A stretch of DNA of 64,000 nt from Pseudolactococcus laudensis (lineage in GTDB: Bacteria; Bacillota; Bacilli; Lactobacillales; Streptococcaceae), in assembly GCF_013449735.1 (NCBI RefSeq), contig NZ_JACBNY010000002.1, positions 62,001 to 126,000 on the forward strand, given 5' to 3'. Numbering within the stretch: the stretch's first letter is position 1; each line of letters begins with the position of its first letter. The position numbers and the translations under genes were made by a program. The notes under the pieces were generated by a model, which saw nothing but the letters and a program-made list of their open reading frames with translations, was not told the origin of the DNA and made no database searches. Below are positions 44,489-52,646 of the stretch, piece by piece.

Positions 44489-46699
44489 ATGAAAAGCAAA
44501 CAAAAAATCAAAAGAAAGCGTGTCAAAGCAAGACATCAAAAGCCTAGTCATTTTGGTGGTGGTTTAAAACCATTTCCAGCTTGGGGCAAGCTTGTTGCTA
44601 TTCTGGGTATGACCTTCGCATCAGGTCTCTTCTTGCTTGTTTCAGTTTCAGCCTATTTTGCGGACTATGCCGGTGTCACGCTTGGGTTTAATATTCCGAC
44701 TTACTATTTCACTGTTGACTATAATTCAAATGGTGGCTCTGCAGTCGCATCTGAAGACGTTAAGGTGGGCGAAAGTATTACAGAACCAACTCCACCGACA
44801 AGGACGGGATATGACTTTGCGTCTTGGCATCAGCAAGCTGACCTAGCGGATACAGCATGGCAGTTCGCGACTAATAAGATGCCAAGACAGAACCTGACGC
44901 TCCATGCTAAGTGGACAGCTAAAACTTACGATATTACTTACAACTTAGATGGTGGGACTGGTACTGGTGGTAATCCAACAACTTATACCTATGATATCGG
45001 TGTGGCAAGTTTTGCGCCTGCGACAGGTAAGACAGGTCATACCTTTGTAGGGTGGGAAGATGAAAATGGTAATCCAGTCACCAGTATCTCAAAAACTGAG
45101 ATGGGAAACAAAACACTTTATGCGCGTTGGACACCGAATGAATATGATATCACTTATGAGTTAGACGGTGGTGATAATGATAATAGCAATCCAGCTAAAT
45201 ATACCTACGATATCGGCGTGTCAAGCTTTGCGCCTGCGACAGGTAAAGTAGGTCATGTTTTTACAAGGTGGGAGGATGAAAACGGTAAGCCAGTCACCAG
45301 TATTTTAAAAACTGAGACAGGAAATAAAACGCTTTATGCGCGTTGGGCGCCGACTTATGAGATTACATACGTCTTAGACAGTGGCACTAACCCTCAAGAC
45401 AATCCAACTCAATATGCCTATGGCACTGGTGTTGCAAGCTTTAAGCCTGCAACTAAGGCGAACAATAAATTCTTAGGTTGGTATGATCATCCAACGGCTG
45501 GCACTAAAATTACAGAGATTCCAGCGACTGCGACCGGCACGCAGACACTTTATGCCCGATGGGTTGCAGGCTATACAGTCACATTCCGAAACTTTGATGG
45601 TACTGCCACAGTTCTTGATCCAGTAGTGGTTGAATCAGGAGACTCGCTGACAATCCCAGATGCACCAGTGAAAGCTAATGAGTACTTCCTGGGCTGGGCA
45701 GAAGGACCAAATCAAGCTCCAAGACCATCAACATCTGGCGTTGTTACCCCAACTAGTACTTTATATACGCCTTCTCAAACATCAGGCGTTGCAACACTCA
45801 ATGTCCCAGATCAGAGTTATCTGGGTTATAAAGAAAAATCTGAACATGAGTTGACCAATATCACATCAGATACAACACTTTATGCTGTCTACTACAAAGG
45901 ACTCAAAGCAACAGGATTAGCTGATTCAGCTAAACCAAAAGCTCAAGACTTCATCTGGAATAATGCGATCTGGCGTGTCGTGAATATGGTAGAAAGAAAC
46001 ACAGCCAACACTCGTTTAGTCGTTAAAGTCTCTGCTTTAACAGCGGAAGAAGTTATTAATCAACTAGGCTTTACACTTGAAGATGGCGCTGATGTGCCAT
46101 ATAAAGAAGCGACACAAGAAAATGACTTACGTGTCCACTTCCAGTCACAAGATGGCGCAACAGATACAGACGAAGAAACCTACTTCTTTAATGGCCCTAG
46201 TGATGATGGCTATAGCCGCTCACGTCTTAAAACGATCATAGATGCCTATTATAATCAGCTAGCTGATCAATCAGCCGTGCAAGCCGTAACGCTTAACACA
46301 CCAACTTTGACGCAATATCTGACTGTTGATGGGACGAATGGTTTCATCGGAACTGGCAGTACCTACAATAACTGGCGCTGGCCACAAGACTCTACGGATA
46401 GTAATAGATATAGACACTATCGCGATGCACGCTTTGAAACAACGGTAGGTGGTACGCCACAAGCCTTTGCCTTGAGCTATGGCGATATCCATGGTGTCTT
46501 AGCTGTACCAACAGCCCCTGGTAATAATAATGTGCGACTTTTAAACTTCAGTGGGACAAACTGGAATTCCTTATGGCTCCGCTCGGCCGGCTCCATCTAT
46601 TGGAATGCGGGCTATGTCAACGAGGGCAATCTCTACTACAGCGGTGGTGTGAATCAGCCCCTCTCTGTTCGTCCCGCTTTGTATCTTTCGATTGATTAA
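44489..46699 (+). CDS. InlB-repeat surface protein with variable lectin-like C-terminus (DGR target)
   Basis: A 736-residue protein. A Lys/Arg-rich start and a membrane segment (KLVAILGMTFASGLFLLVSV then SAYFADYAG) look like a SipW-type signal. Four to five InlB/Flg_new-type repeats follow, each about 75 residues and ending TLYARW or similar. A C-terminal domain of about 260 residues (from DFIWNNAIWRVVNMV) resembles DUF6273/C-type-lectin-like modules and ends in WLRSAGSIYWNAGYVNEGN and SVRPALYLSID. Its last ~40 codons are the variable repeat of a diversity-generating retroelement (separate entry). No LPxTG is present, so attachment may be by the uncleaved N-terminus or through TasA-like fibres. 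It probably binds a variable ligand such as a glycan, phage or host receptor. Confidence 0.88.
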   Translation: MKSKQKIKRKRVKARHQKPSHFGGGLKPFPAWGKLVAILGMTFASGLFLLVSVSAYFADYAGVTLGFNIPTYYFTVDYNSNGGSAVASEDVKVGESITEPTPPTRTGYDFASWHQQADLADTAWQFATNKMPRQNLTLHAKWTAKTYDITYNLDGGTGTGGNPTTYTYDIGVASFAPATGKTGHTFVGWEDENGNPVTSISKTEMGNKTLYARWTPNEYDITYELDGGDNDNSNPAKYTYDIGVSSFAPATGKVGHVFTRWEDENGKPVTSILKTETGNKTLYARWAPTYEITYVLDSGTNPQDNPTQYAYGTGVASFKPATKANNKFLGWYDHPTAGTKITEIPATATGTQTLYARWVAGYTVTFRNFDGTATVLDPVVVESGDSLTIPDAPVKANEYFLGWAEGPNQAPRPSTSGVVTPTSTLYTPSQTSGVATLNVPDQSYLGYKEKSEHELTNITSDTTLYAVYYKGLKATGLADSAKPKAQDFIWNNAIWRVVNMVERNTANTRLVVKVSALTAEEVINQLGFTLEDGADVPYKEATQENDLRVHFQSQDGATDTDEETYFFNGPSDDGYSRSRLKTIIDAYYNQLADQSAVQAVTLNTPTLTQYLTVDGTNGFIGTGSTYNNWRWPQDSTDSNRYRHYRDARFETTVGGTPQAFALSYGDIHGVLAVPTAPGNNNVRLLNFSGTNWNSLWLRSAGSIYWNAGYVNEGNLYYSGGVNQPLSVRPALYLSID

Positions 46700-46714
46700 A
46701 TCTAACATCTGGTA
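46571..46714 (+). repeat. DGR variable repeat (VR) at 3' end of target gene
   Basis: Aligned by eye with 47447-47589. Over 97 aligned bases from GGCTCCGCTCG I count about 26 differences; 11 of the 22 adenines in the downstream copy differ here, against about 15 of 75 other bases. The coded residues change from Asn/Gln in the copy to Ser, Ile, Trp and Tyr. The match continues past the stop codon through TCTAACATCTGGTA (46701-46714), where the initiation-of-mutagenic-homology segment is expected. Confidence 0.8.
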
Positions 46715-46722
46715 TCTCACAT

Positions 46723-46745
46723 CCCTCTGCCGAGAAGGCAGAGGG
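46723..46745 (+). other. Hairpin immediately downstream of VR
   Basis: A nine-bp stem CCCTCTGCC / GGCAGAGGG closes a GAGAA loop, nine bases after the VR. Bordetella-phage-type DGRs need a comparable hairpin or cruciform at this place for target recognition. The downstream template-like copy keeps CCGAGAA but lacks the stem, as expected. It has no T-run, so it is not a terminator. Confidence 0.7.
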
Positions 46746-46941
46746 GGCTATTAAATGGTTAACACAAGGCGAGGCTTGATGATAGTATCATCAGTTTCTG
46801 TTAAGTGTTGCGCCGTTAGGCGCTGCGACCTAAGATAGATTTTTCGCGGCAAAGTTCGTGACTGATTTCGCTAGGCTGAGTGCTAGCGTAGATCAGGTTT
46901 CAAGATATCATGACAAAAAATCGCAGAAAGGAAAAGTAGGC

Positions 46942-47373
46942 GTGGGATTAAATACACATGAGGCAACAGATAGTACGTTGAAAGTGATCGTCTACGCCAA
47001 CGACTTGATGAGTTACACGTTGAAAGTCACACAAAACGCTCCAAAACATTATCGCTTTACTTTTATTTCTCGCTTGCAAAATCTCAGTATGGACATCGTC
47101 GAACTCATGCTTTTAGCTAATGATGTCTTTGTGACTAAGGCAAATATTCATAAAACTGCTGAACAACGGATTCATTACCAGCAGCAAGCGTTGAGTAAAT
47201 TACGCGCGATTGGCTATTTTAGTTTAGAGGCACAGAAATATGATGCCATCAAACTCAAACATGCCATTCAAATGAATAAACAAGGCGCCAACTGCATCAA
47301 GTTTTTGCAAGCTTGGATGAAAAGTGACCGTGTCAAATATCAAAACATTTATCATCTGCTCCAACAGGAGTAG
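46942..47373 (+). CDS. avd: Avd-like accessory variability determinant (four-helix bundle)
   Basis: Start GTG 46942 is set by AGAAAGGAAAAG six to seventeen bases upstream; the frame extends further up to 46858 but without a ribosome site. The 143-residue product is all-helical with LKVIVYANDLMSYTLKVTQ, PKHYRFTFISRLQNLSMDIV, ELMLLANDV, QRIHYQQQALSKLRAIGYF, a pattern I recognise from Avd proteins beside DGR reverse transcriptases. The C-terminal ~40 residues are basic (KFLQAWMKSDRVKYQN), consistent with RNA/cDNA binding. Avd forms a pentameric barrel that binds the reverse transcriptase and the template RNA. It lies between VR and the template-like copy, the canonical place. Confidence 0.85.
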   Translation: MGLNTHEATDSTLKVIVYANDLMSYTLKVTQNAPKHYRFTFISRLQNLSMDIVELMLLANDVFVTKANIHKTAEQRIHYQQQALSKLRAIGYFSLEAQKYDAIKLKHAIQMNKQGANCIKFLQAWMKSDRVKYQNIYHLLQQE

Positions 47374-47446
47374 TATCCACCCTTTTAAAGGATACCTTTA
47401 AAGTCACAACGGTCATACATTGACACTAGACAACAGGTTTCGGGAG

Positions 47447-47589
47447 TTTTGGCTCCGCTCGTCCGGCAACAACTATCAAAATGCGGGCAATGTCAACGCG
47501 GGCGGTATCGGCTACACTGGTTATGTGTATAACACCCTCCCCGTCCATCCCGCTTTGTCTCTCTTAATTCAATAATCTAACATCTGGTA
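47447..47589 (+). repeat. DGR template-repeat (TR)-like copy
   Basis: A non-coding copy of the VR without upstream coding sequence. In VR frame it would read WLRSSGNNYQNAGNVNAGG, with the AAC/AAT codons typical of template repeats at the mutable positions. It shares TCTAACATCTGGTA (47576-47589) with the VR flank but lacks the VR hairpin. Because about 15 differences are not at adenines, it is either a template that has diverged from this VR, a template for another target, or a decayed second VR. Confidence 0.75.
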
Positions 47590-47738
47590 GACTACATCCA
47601 GTTACCGAGAAAATAAAGCAATAAAACGTGTGTGTCCAAACAGACTAATGCTTGTGGTATTGGCTGGTGTGTTTGTAAAAATAAGAGCGGGTAGATGAGC
47701 GAAGATGCGTCTGGCTTTGTCTGCTTTGCTGGAAAAAT

Positions 47739-47773
47739 CCCTGAATGGTTGTGTGGCTGTTCAAGGGTTTTTA
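47739..47773 (+). terminator. Terminator closing the TR transcript
   Basis: CCCTGAA / TTCAAGGG stem (one bulge) with 14-base loop and TTTTTATT. It ends transcription about 150 bases after the TR, where a reverse transcriptase gene would normally begin; the 47590-47738 stretch may be the TR spacer RNA. No coding frame is present here. Confidence 0.65.
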
Positions 47774-47815
47774 TTGATAGAGATTTAAAATATCACATAA
47801 GGGAAGTGACAAAAA

Positions 47816-47868
47816 ATAGGCTATGAACGATTTCTAATGTTAATAGAAATCGTTCATAGCCTATTTCT
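47816..47868. repeat. Inverted-repeat module of dispersed family
   Basis: AAATAGGCTATGAACGATTTC and its near-perfect complement around a short TAATGTTAA centre. The same AAATAGGC...GCCTATTT module is found at 11165-11217 and, halved, near 58920. Confidence 0.75.
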
Positions 47869-47907
47869 GTATCATTTTTCGAAAAATTGTAGAGCAACAC
47901 TCGTATG

Positions 47908-48572
47908 CTTTTGTTAACTGAAACAATGATAGGTGCAAAATCATCAGATAATCTTCAACGCATCATCTAATTCTTCATTTAACGCTTTATCGTCGTTAAC
48001 ATCGCCGTCCTTACGACCTCGCAAATCTTTGGTAATCTTAAAGTAGCTAGGCACGAGGATAATGACACTGCCAATCCAAGCAGCAGGACTTGAAAATAGA
48101 ACACCAATCAGGCCGACGGTGACGAGGCTCAGCACGGAAACCCCAGCCCGCATGACAAGTTCTGCCATGCCTGCTAATGTCGGCACTAAACTGTTGCCAT
48201 AGCCTTGAATGAAAGCTCTCACAACAAAGAGAATGGCTAAAATCCAATAAAAGAGACCATTGACCAAGTAATACTCGAAAGCGAGGTGGATGATTTTAGT
48301 CTCGTTATGGCTGATGAAGAGGCCGGAGAAGAACTTGTTAAAGGTGATGAGGATGGCTGCAAAGACGATGCCCCAGATAACGTCGATAATCACGGCGTGC
48401 TTTAGGCCGATGAGCATGCGCTTGTACTGGCGCGCGCCGAAGTTTTGCGCGGTAAAGGTTGTCACGGCAAGCCCAAGGCTTATCATGGGCAACATGGCGA
48501 GCAGATCGATTTGCCGACCAATTGCTTGCATGGCAACCACATCAGTACCCATTTTATTGAGAACGATTTGCA
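47908..48572 (-). pseudogene. 3' fragment of MATE efflux gene (665-bp duplication)
   Basis: Bases 47908-48572 align without gaps to 50611-51275, with only scattered substitutions. The segment contains the last ~209 codons of a MATE transporter (minus strand, 47944 to 48572), starting mid-protein at MQIVLNKMGTDVVAMQAIGR. There is no promoter or ribosome site, so it is not expected to give a functional transporter. Its right border (GATTTGCA then TGACTGGAAC) abuts the decayed BspA-like gene in the opposite orientation. Confidence 0.9.
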
Positions 48573-49632
48573 TGACTGGAACACCAGTGCCGTGACGACA
48601 ATGTCGAATATGTTTATATATAACCGAAAATTAAGTGTACTCAATACCAATAGCTGGGATACAGGTGCTGTCACTAATATGTCTTACATGTTCTACGATA
48701 CCCGAGCGTTGTCTGAAATTCAAGGTATTGAAAACTGGGATACAGGTGCCGTGACAGATATGAGTTTCATGTTTAGCAGATATGACGGCTTAACAACCTT
48801 GGCAACACTTGATTTAAGAGGTTGGGATGTCTCTAACGTCACGACTATGGCAAGCATGTTCAACGGTGCCAATGGTTTAACCACACTGAATGTTACCGGT
48901 TGGCAACCGGGGCTTGCCACGACAGGTGTCAACTTGACCAGTCTATTTGAGGGGACGAGTAAGCTGCAAACTCTCACCGGTATTGACACTTGGGACACGA
49001 CGCAAGCCACCACCATGGACCGGATGTTCTAAGGCATTGGGACAACTGCACCAGGTGTGACGAGTCTTGATTTAAGTGGTTGGAATGTTTCTAATGTGAC
49101 AACTATGGCAAGTATGTTTAATGGTGCGAATAAACTCCAAACGCTTGATACAACTGGCTGGAATCCTGAGAAAGTGACGACGATGAATTCGATGTTCTAT
49201 AATGCGACTGCTTTAAACACGATAACAGGTACGGCAAACTGGCAGACAGATGCTGTCACGAATTTGGGTTATACTTTTGTGGGTACAGCTTTGACTAACC
49301 TTGATTTGAGCGGTTGGAATACGGCTGCAGTTACTAATATGGGGTATACCTTTAATAACTCACCCCTTGTAACGATTGACTTGAAGGGCTGGACTACAGC
49401 AAGCATCACAGCTAATTATGCGATGGAATGTATGTTCCAAAATACATCAGCTTTGACCAACCTAGATATGCGAACAGCGGACTTTGATAAAGCGACGACT
49501 GTTTACCCGAACATGTTTAGGGGTAGTAACATTGGTGGTACGACCATGATTGTCAAAGATGATGCCGTCATCAATGATTTAACGGTGAGACTCAATCTCA
49601 GTCCGAGACCGTTTAATATCATCACACCTTAA
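48573..49632 (+). pseudogene. Truncated, interrupted BspA-like (DUF285) surface protein gene
   Basis: From 48573 the + strand encodes BspA-type repeats of about 25 residues with the core WDTGAVTNMSYMF or WNVSNVTTMASMF. The N-terminus and signal peptide are missing, replaced by the antisense of the MATE fragment. An in-frame TAA at 49030-49032 (after TTMDRMF) interrupts the repeats, which resume directly in the same frame (TSLDLSGWNVSNVTTM) to the stop at 49632. The C-terminal part has no anchor. BspA-like proteins are surface adhesins; this copy is decayed. Confidence 0.88.
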
Positions 49633-49687
49633 CATATAGATTGGTGATGAAAAAGTATCAAGAAAAAATGCTTTGGCATAACAACTC

Positions 49688-49727
49688 AAAACCCACCCAA
49701 ATCATCTGACTTGGGTGGGTTTTTATA
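49688..49727 (+). terminator. Terminator after BspA-like pseudogene
   Basis: Strong stem AAACCCACCCAA / TTGGGTGGGTTT with ten-base loop and TTTTATAT. Confidence 0.9.
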
Positions 49728-49732
49728 TTTTG

Positions 49733-49860
49733 CAAACAATACGAAATTGGCATTCTTTTGGCAAAACAATACCAAATCGGTAAAAATAAGTTGTTTTCCT
49801 GAAAAACGCTTATTCTTTCAATGAATAATATGAAAAAGAGAAAAGTAAACGGGCAAGTTT
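49733..49860. repeat. Degraded copy of dispersed intergenic repeat
   Basis: Contains CAAACAATACGAAATTGGCA, AAACAATACCAAATCGGTAAAA and AAAAGAGAAAAGTAAAC, each matching modules of the 61-bp array element. No gene. Confidence 0.65.
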
Positions 49861-49896
49861 ACTTTTTATAAACTTCACACTTTAAAACGTACGCTA

Positions 49897-49919
49897 TATG
49901 TGCTATAATTAAGTACATA
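49897..49919 (+). promoter_or_regulatory. Toxin-antitoxin promoter/operator
   Basis: Inverted arms TATGTGC (49897-49903) and GTACATA (49913-49919) flank the -10 TATAAT (49904-49909); the antitoxin or TA complex could autoregulate here. Confidence 0.6.
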
Positions 49920-49937
49920 CAAAAGAGGAGGTTTATC

Positions 49938-50207
49938 ATGAGTATAACAGCGACAACTCCAACCAACATAAGAAAAAATATCTTTTCAATCTTGGCAGAT
50001 GTGACAGAGAATGATACAGAACTTCATATTGTCAACTCAAAAGGTAAAAATGCCGTGCTGATTTCAGAGAGTAGTTTAAATTCTCTAAATGAAACACTTC
50101 ACTTATTAAGCTCAAAGAACAATCGTAACCGATTAGATAGTGCCATGGCACAATTCAATCAAGGTAAAGGTACTATTCATGAATTAATTGAGGTAGAAGA
50201 TGATTAA
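49938..50207 (+). CDS. yefM: YefM/Phd-family antitoxin
   Basis: An 89-residue antitoxin starting at ATG 49938 (GAGGAGG upstream). The N-terminal half (TPTNIRKNIFSILADVTEND then ELHIVNSKGKNAVLISESSL) is the Phd/YefM DNA-binding fold; the acidic C-terminus (HELIEVEDD) would wrap the toxin. Overlaps the toxin gene by eight bases. The pair lies between two directly repeated MATE segments. Confidence 0.92.
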   Translation: MSITATTPTNIRKNIFSILADVTENDTELHIVNSKGKNAVLISESSLNSLNETLHLLSSKNNRNRLDSAMAQFNQGKGTIHELIEVEDD

Positions 50208-50454
50208 ATCATGGTCTGATGAAGCATGGGATGATTATCTTTACTGGCAACGAGAGGATAAGAAAACACTAAAACGCATTAATCTATTAGTCAAAGATAT
50301 TGATAGAACGCCTTATACGGGGATTGGGAAACCAGAGCCACTGAAATATAATCTGACGAACTGTTGGTCTAGGAGAATTACAGGCGAGCATCGTTTGGTC
50401 TATCAAATTTCAGATAATGGCATGGAAATTTTACAATGTCGGTATCACTATTAA
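50200..50454 (+). CDS. yoeB: YoeB/Txe-family mRNA-endonuclease toxin
   Basis: An 84-residue toxin with the full YoeB active site: Glu46 (GKPEPLK), Arg65 (GEHRLVY), His83 and Tyr84 at the C-terminus (CRYHY). It cleaves mRNA in the ribosomal A site when released from YefM. Translationally coupled to the antitoxin. All catalytic residues are present, so it should be active. Confidence 0.95.
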   Translation: MIKSWSDEAWDDYLYWQREDKKTLKRINLLVKDIDRTPYTGIGKPEPLKYNLTNCWSRRITGEHRLVYQISDNGMEILQCRYHY

Positions 50455-50469
50455 AAGTAACTGCTATAA

Positions 50470-50612
50470 AGTAGAGGCTGGGACAAAAGGCTAAATTCGC
50501 TAGATTTTAGACACTGTTAAAATACAAAAACCGCATGAAATCAACGTTTAAAAGAACGAATTTCATGCGGTTTTCGTATTTCTGAGACTTTTGTCCCAGA
50601 CTCTTTTTCTCT
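50470..50612. repeat. Dispersed repeat copy and bidirectional terminator
   Basis: Outer arms GAGGCTGGGACAAAAG and CTTTTGTCCCAGACTC enclose a second inverted repeat AAAACCGCATGAAATTC-type (AAAAACCGCATGAAAT...ATTTCATGCGGTTTT). It can terminate both the TA operon and the converging MATE gene. Confidence 0.8.
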
Positions 50613-51275
50613 TTTGTTAACTGAAACAATGACAGGTGCAAAATCATCAAATAATCTTCAACGCGTCATCTAATTCTTCATTTAACGCTTTATCGTCGTT
50701 AACATCGCCATCCTTACGACCTCGTAAATCTTTCGTAATCTTAAAGTAGCTAGGCACGAGGATAATGACACTGCCAATCCAAGCAGCAGGACTTGAAAAT
50801 AGCACACCAATCAGGCCGACGGTGACGAGGCTCAGCACGGAAACCCCAGCCCGCATGACAAGTTCTGCCATGCCTGCTAATGTCGGCACTAAACTGTTGC
50901 CATAGCCTTGAATGAAAGCTCTCACAACGAAGAGAATGGCTAAAATCCAATAAAAGAGACCATTGACCAAGTAGTACTCGAAAGCGAGGTGGATGATTTT
51001 AGTCTCGTTATGGCTGATGAAGAGGCCGGAGAAGAACTTGTTAAAGGTGATGAGGATGGCTGCAAAGACGATGCCCCAGATGACGTCGATAATCACGGCG
51101 TGCTTGAGTCCGATGAGCATGCGCTTGTACTGGCGCGCGCCGAAGTTTTGCGCGGTAAAGGTTGTCACGGCAAGCCCAAGGCTTATCATGGGCAACATGG
51201 CGAGCTGATCGATTTGCCGACCAATTGCTTGCATGGCAACCACATCAGTACCCATTTTATTGAGAACGATTTGCA
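50611..51275. repeat. Parental copy of 665-bp duplication
   Basis: Contains the MATE gene end and 30 bases beyond; near-identical to 47908-48572 in the same orientation, 2.7 kb away, so recombination between them would delete the TA genes. Confidence 0.9.
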
Positions 51276-52041
51276 GGGTCAGGCTGCCGATGGCGATGAT
51301 GCTAGATTGAAAGCCCATGGGATAGCCAAGTGCGGCGTGTTTGCTGATTTCTTTTTTGTCGAACTTGAAGTGTTGTTTGTGCAGGTGTAGCACGGGTACT
51401 TTGAGTTTGATATAGATGACGAGATAGAGGACGGAGAAGGCTTGTGCGATAATCGTCGCAATCCCTGCACCAAAGACATCTGCATGGAGGCCGAGGATAA
51501 AGACGAACTCTAAAATGATATTGAGAATCGTCGAGATGATGAGGGCGATTAAGGGGGTCCGTGAGTCGCCAATAGCACGCAGGACGTTGGAGAGGTAGTT
51601 AAATAAGACAGTAAAGACCATGCCGCCAAAGATGGCTTTCAGGAAGTCATGAGCGTCTTTGATTAACTCTGGCGGTGTCTGCATGATGTCAAGTAGGGGT
51701 CGTGCCATGGTAAAGGCGATGACTGTTAGAATGAGTGCTGTGATAAGGGTGAGGAAAAGCCCGATGGCAAAGGAGTGTTTAACACCTTCTTCATCATTCG
51801 CGCCGAAACGCTGAGAAATGATAATGGAGAAACCGCTGGTAATCCCAATCGCAAAACCCATAATCAAAAAATTCAGCGCACTTGTCGCACCCACAGCGGC
51901 AAAGGCATCCTTACCAAGGGTATGTCCGACGATAATAGCATCGATAAAGTTATAAAAAAGCTGGAATAGATTTCCCAAAAGTAGCGGAAGAGTAAAGAGC
52001 AAAATGACTTTTATAGGTTTTCCTTTAGTTAAATCAATCAT
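50647..52041 (-). CDS. MATE family efflux transporter
   Basis: A 464-residue protein with twelve predicted spans, starting MIDLTKGKPIKVILLFTLPL, typical of MATE antiporters; it contains the repeated IGRQIDQLAMLPMISLG and NFGARQYKRMLIG motifs of the second half. MATE proteins export cationic drugs or metabolites in exchange for Na+ or H+. The intact start and length show this is the functional copy; its 3' part was duplicated at 47908. A perfect cre site lies about 190 bases upstream of the start. Confidence 0.95.
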   Translation of the reverse strand: MIDLTKGKPIKVILLFTLPLLLGNLFQLFYNFIDAIIVGHTLGKDAFAAVGATSALNFLIMGFAIGITSGFSIIISQRFGANDEEGVKHSFAIGLFLTLITALILTVIAFTMARPLLDIMQTPPELIKDAHDFLKAIFGGMVFTVLFNYLSNVLRAIGDSRTPLIALIISTILNIILEFVFILGLHADVFGAGIATIIAQAFSVLYLVIYIKLKVPVLHLHKQHFKFDKKEISKHAALGYPMGFQSSIIAIGSLTLQIVLNKMGTDVVAMQAIGRQIDQLAMLPMISLGLAVTTFTAQNFGARQYKRMLIGLKHAVIIDVIWGIVFAAILITFNKFFSGLFISHNETKIIHLAFEYYLVNGLFYWILAILFVVRAFIQGYGNSLVPTLAGMAELVMRAGVSVLSLVTVGLIGVLFSSPAAWIGSVIILVPSYFKITKDLRGRKDGDVNDDKALNEELDDALKII

Positions 52042-52229
52042 GATAAGTTGTGCAACGCATGCGTCTTGTGATAATAGGGGGCTTTGAAAATGTCAAGCTA
52101 TTTGATAGACGCGGTGTCGTGTTATCCTCTCTATAAAGGTGTCTCGTTTGATTATTTATGCTTTTCAAGTATAAAATCTTGTATTTTGATGTGTTGCTTG
52201 AAAGCGTATAGTGGTTTAGAGACATTGGT

Positions 52230-52244
52230 TTGAAAACGTTTTCT
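52230..52244 (-). promoter_or_regulatory. cre site upstream of MATE gene
   Basis: TTGAAAACGTTTTCT matches the cre consensus at every defined base. It lies between the MATE start (52041) and the csp terminator; the rest of 52042-52270 holds no gene. Confidence 0.7.
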
Positions 52245-52267
52245 ATGTAATAGTTATATTCTAACAC

Positions 52268-52296
52268 AAAAAGACGATTTCGCAAGAAATCGTCTC
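52268..52296 (-). terminator. Terminator of cold-shock gene
   Basis: Stem AGACGATTTC / GAAATCGTCT with GCAA loop; on the minus strand it is followed by TTTTTGTG. Confidence 0.88.
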
Positions 52297-52316
52297 ATGT
52301 TATAAGCAACTAAAAA

Positions 52317-52514
52317 TTATTTAGTTACGTTTACAGCTTGCAAACCGCGAGCGCCATCTTCAACGTCGTAGTTTACTGCTTGACCTTCTTCAAGTGTTTT
52401 GAAACCGTCAGTTTGGATCGCTGAGAAATGTACGAAAACGTCTTTTCCGTCTTGACCAGTGATGAAACCGAAACCTTTTTCAGCGTTAAACCATTTAACT
52501 GTACCTTGTGCCAT
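52317..52514 (-). CDS. csp: CspA-family cold-shock protein
   Basis: A 65-residue protein with RNP1 KGFGFIT and RNP2 VFVHFSAI in a single cold-shock fold. It is an RNA chaperone that binds single-stranded nucleic acid. AAGGAG lies before the start on the minus strand, and the leader contains a GCCCC/GGGGC hairpin (52529-52541), as in other cold-shock mRNAs with regulatory 5' regions. Confidence 0.96.
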   Translation of the reverse strand: MAQGTVKWFNAEKGFGFITGQDGKDVFVHFSAIQTDGFKTLEEGQAVNYDVEDGARGLQAVNVTK

Positions 52515-52630
52515 TTTGAATCTCCTTCGCCCCTTGGGGGCATTTTAATTTTGTGTAATTCTGAAACTGCTTAGAAAGGATGAAACAAAATGAACCAAAC
52601 TTTTTAAATCGTATACAAACTACCTCTTTA

Positions 52631-52646
52631 TGGTATCATAAAAGAT
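52631..52646 (+). promoter_or_regulatory. Extended -10 promoter giving near-leaderless mRNA
   Basis: TGG then TATCAT (52634-52639) places the start site one or two bases before ATG 52647; no Shine-Dalgarno is present. Confidence 0.5.

Noticed and set aside
44489-46699. LPxTG anchoring of the InlB-repeat protein
   Set aside because: No sortase motif or hydrophobic tail at its C-terminus, which ends in the variable module.
50989-51390. 133-residue plus-strand frame antisense to the MATE gene
   Set aside because: Shadow of a conserved coding sequence; the same shadow appears in the partial copy near 48290.
52034-52285. 83-residue minus-strand ORF upstream of the MATE gene
   Set aside because: Overlaps the MATE start and the cre/promoter region, has no ribosome site and no recognisable features.
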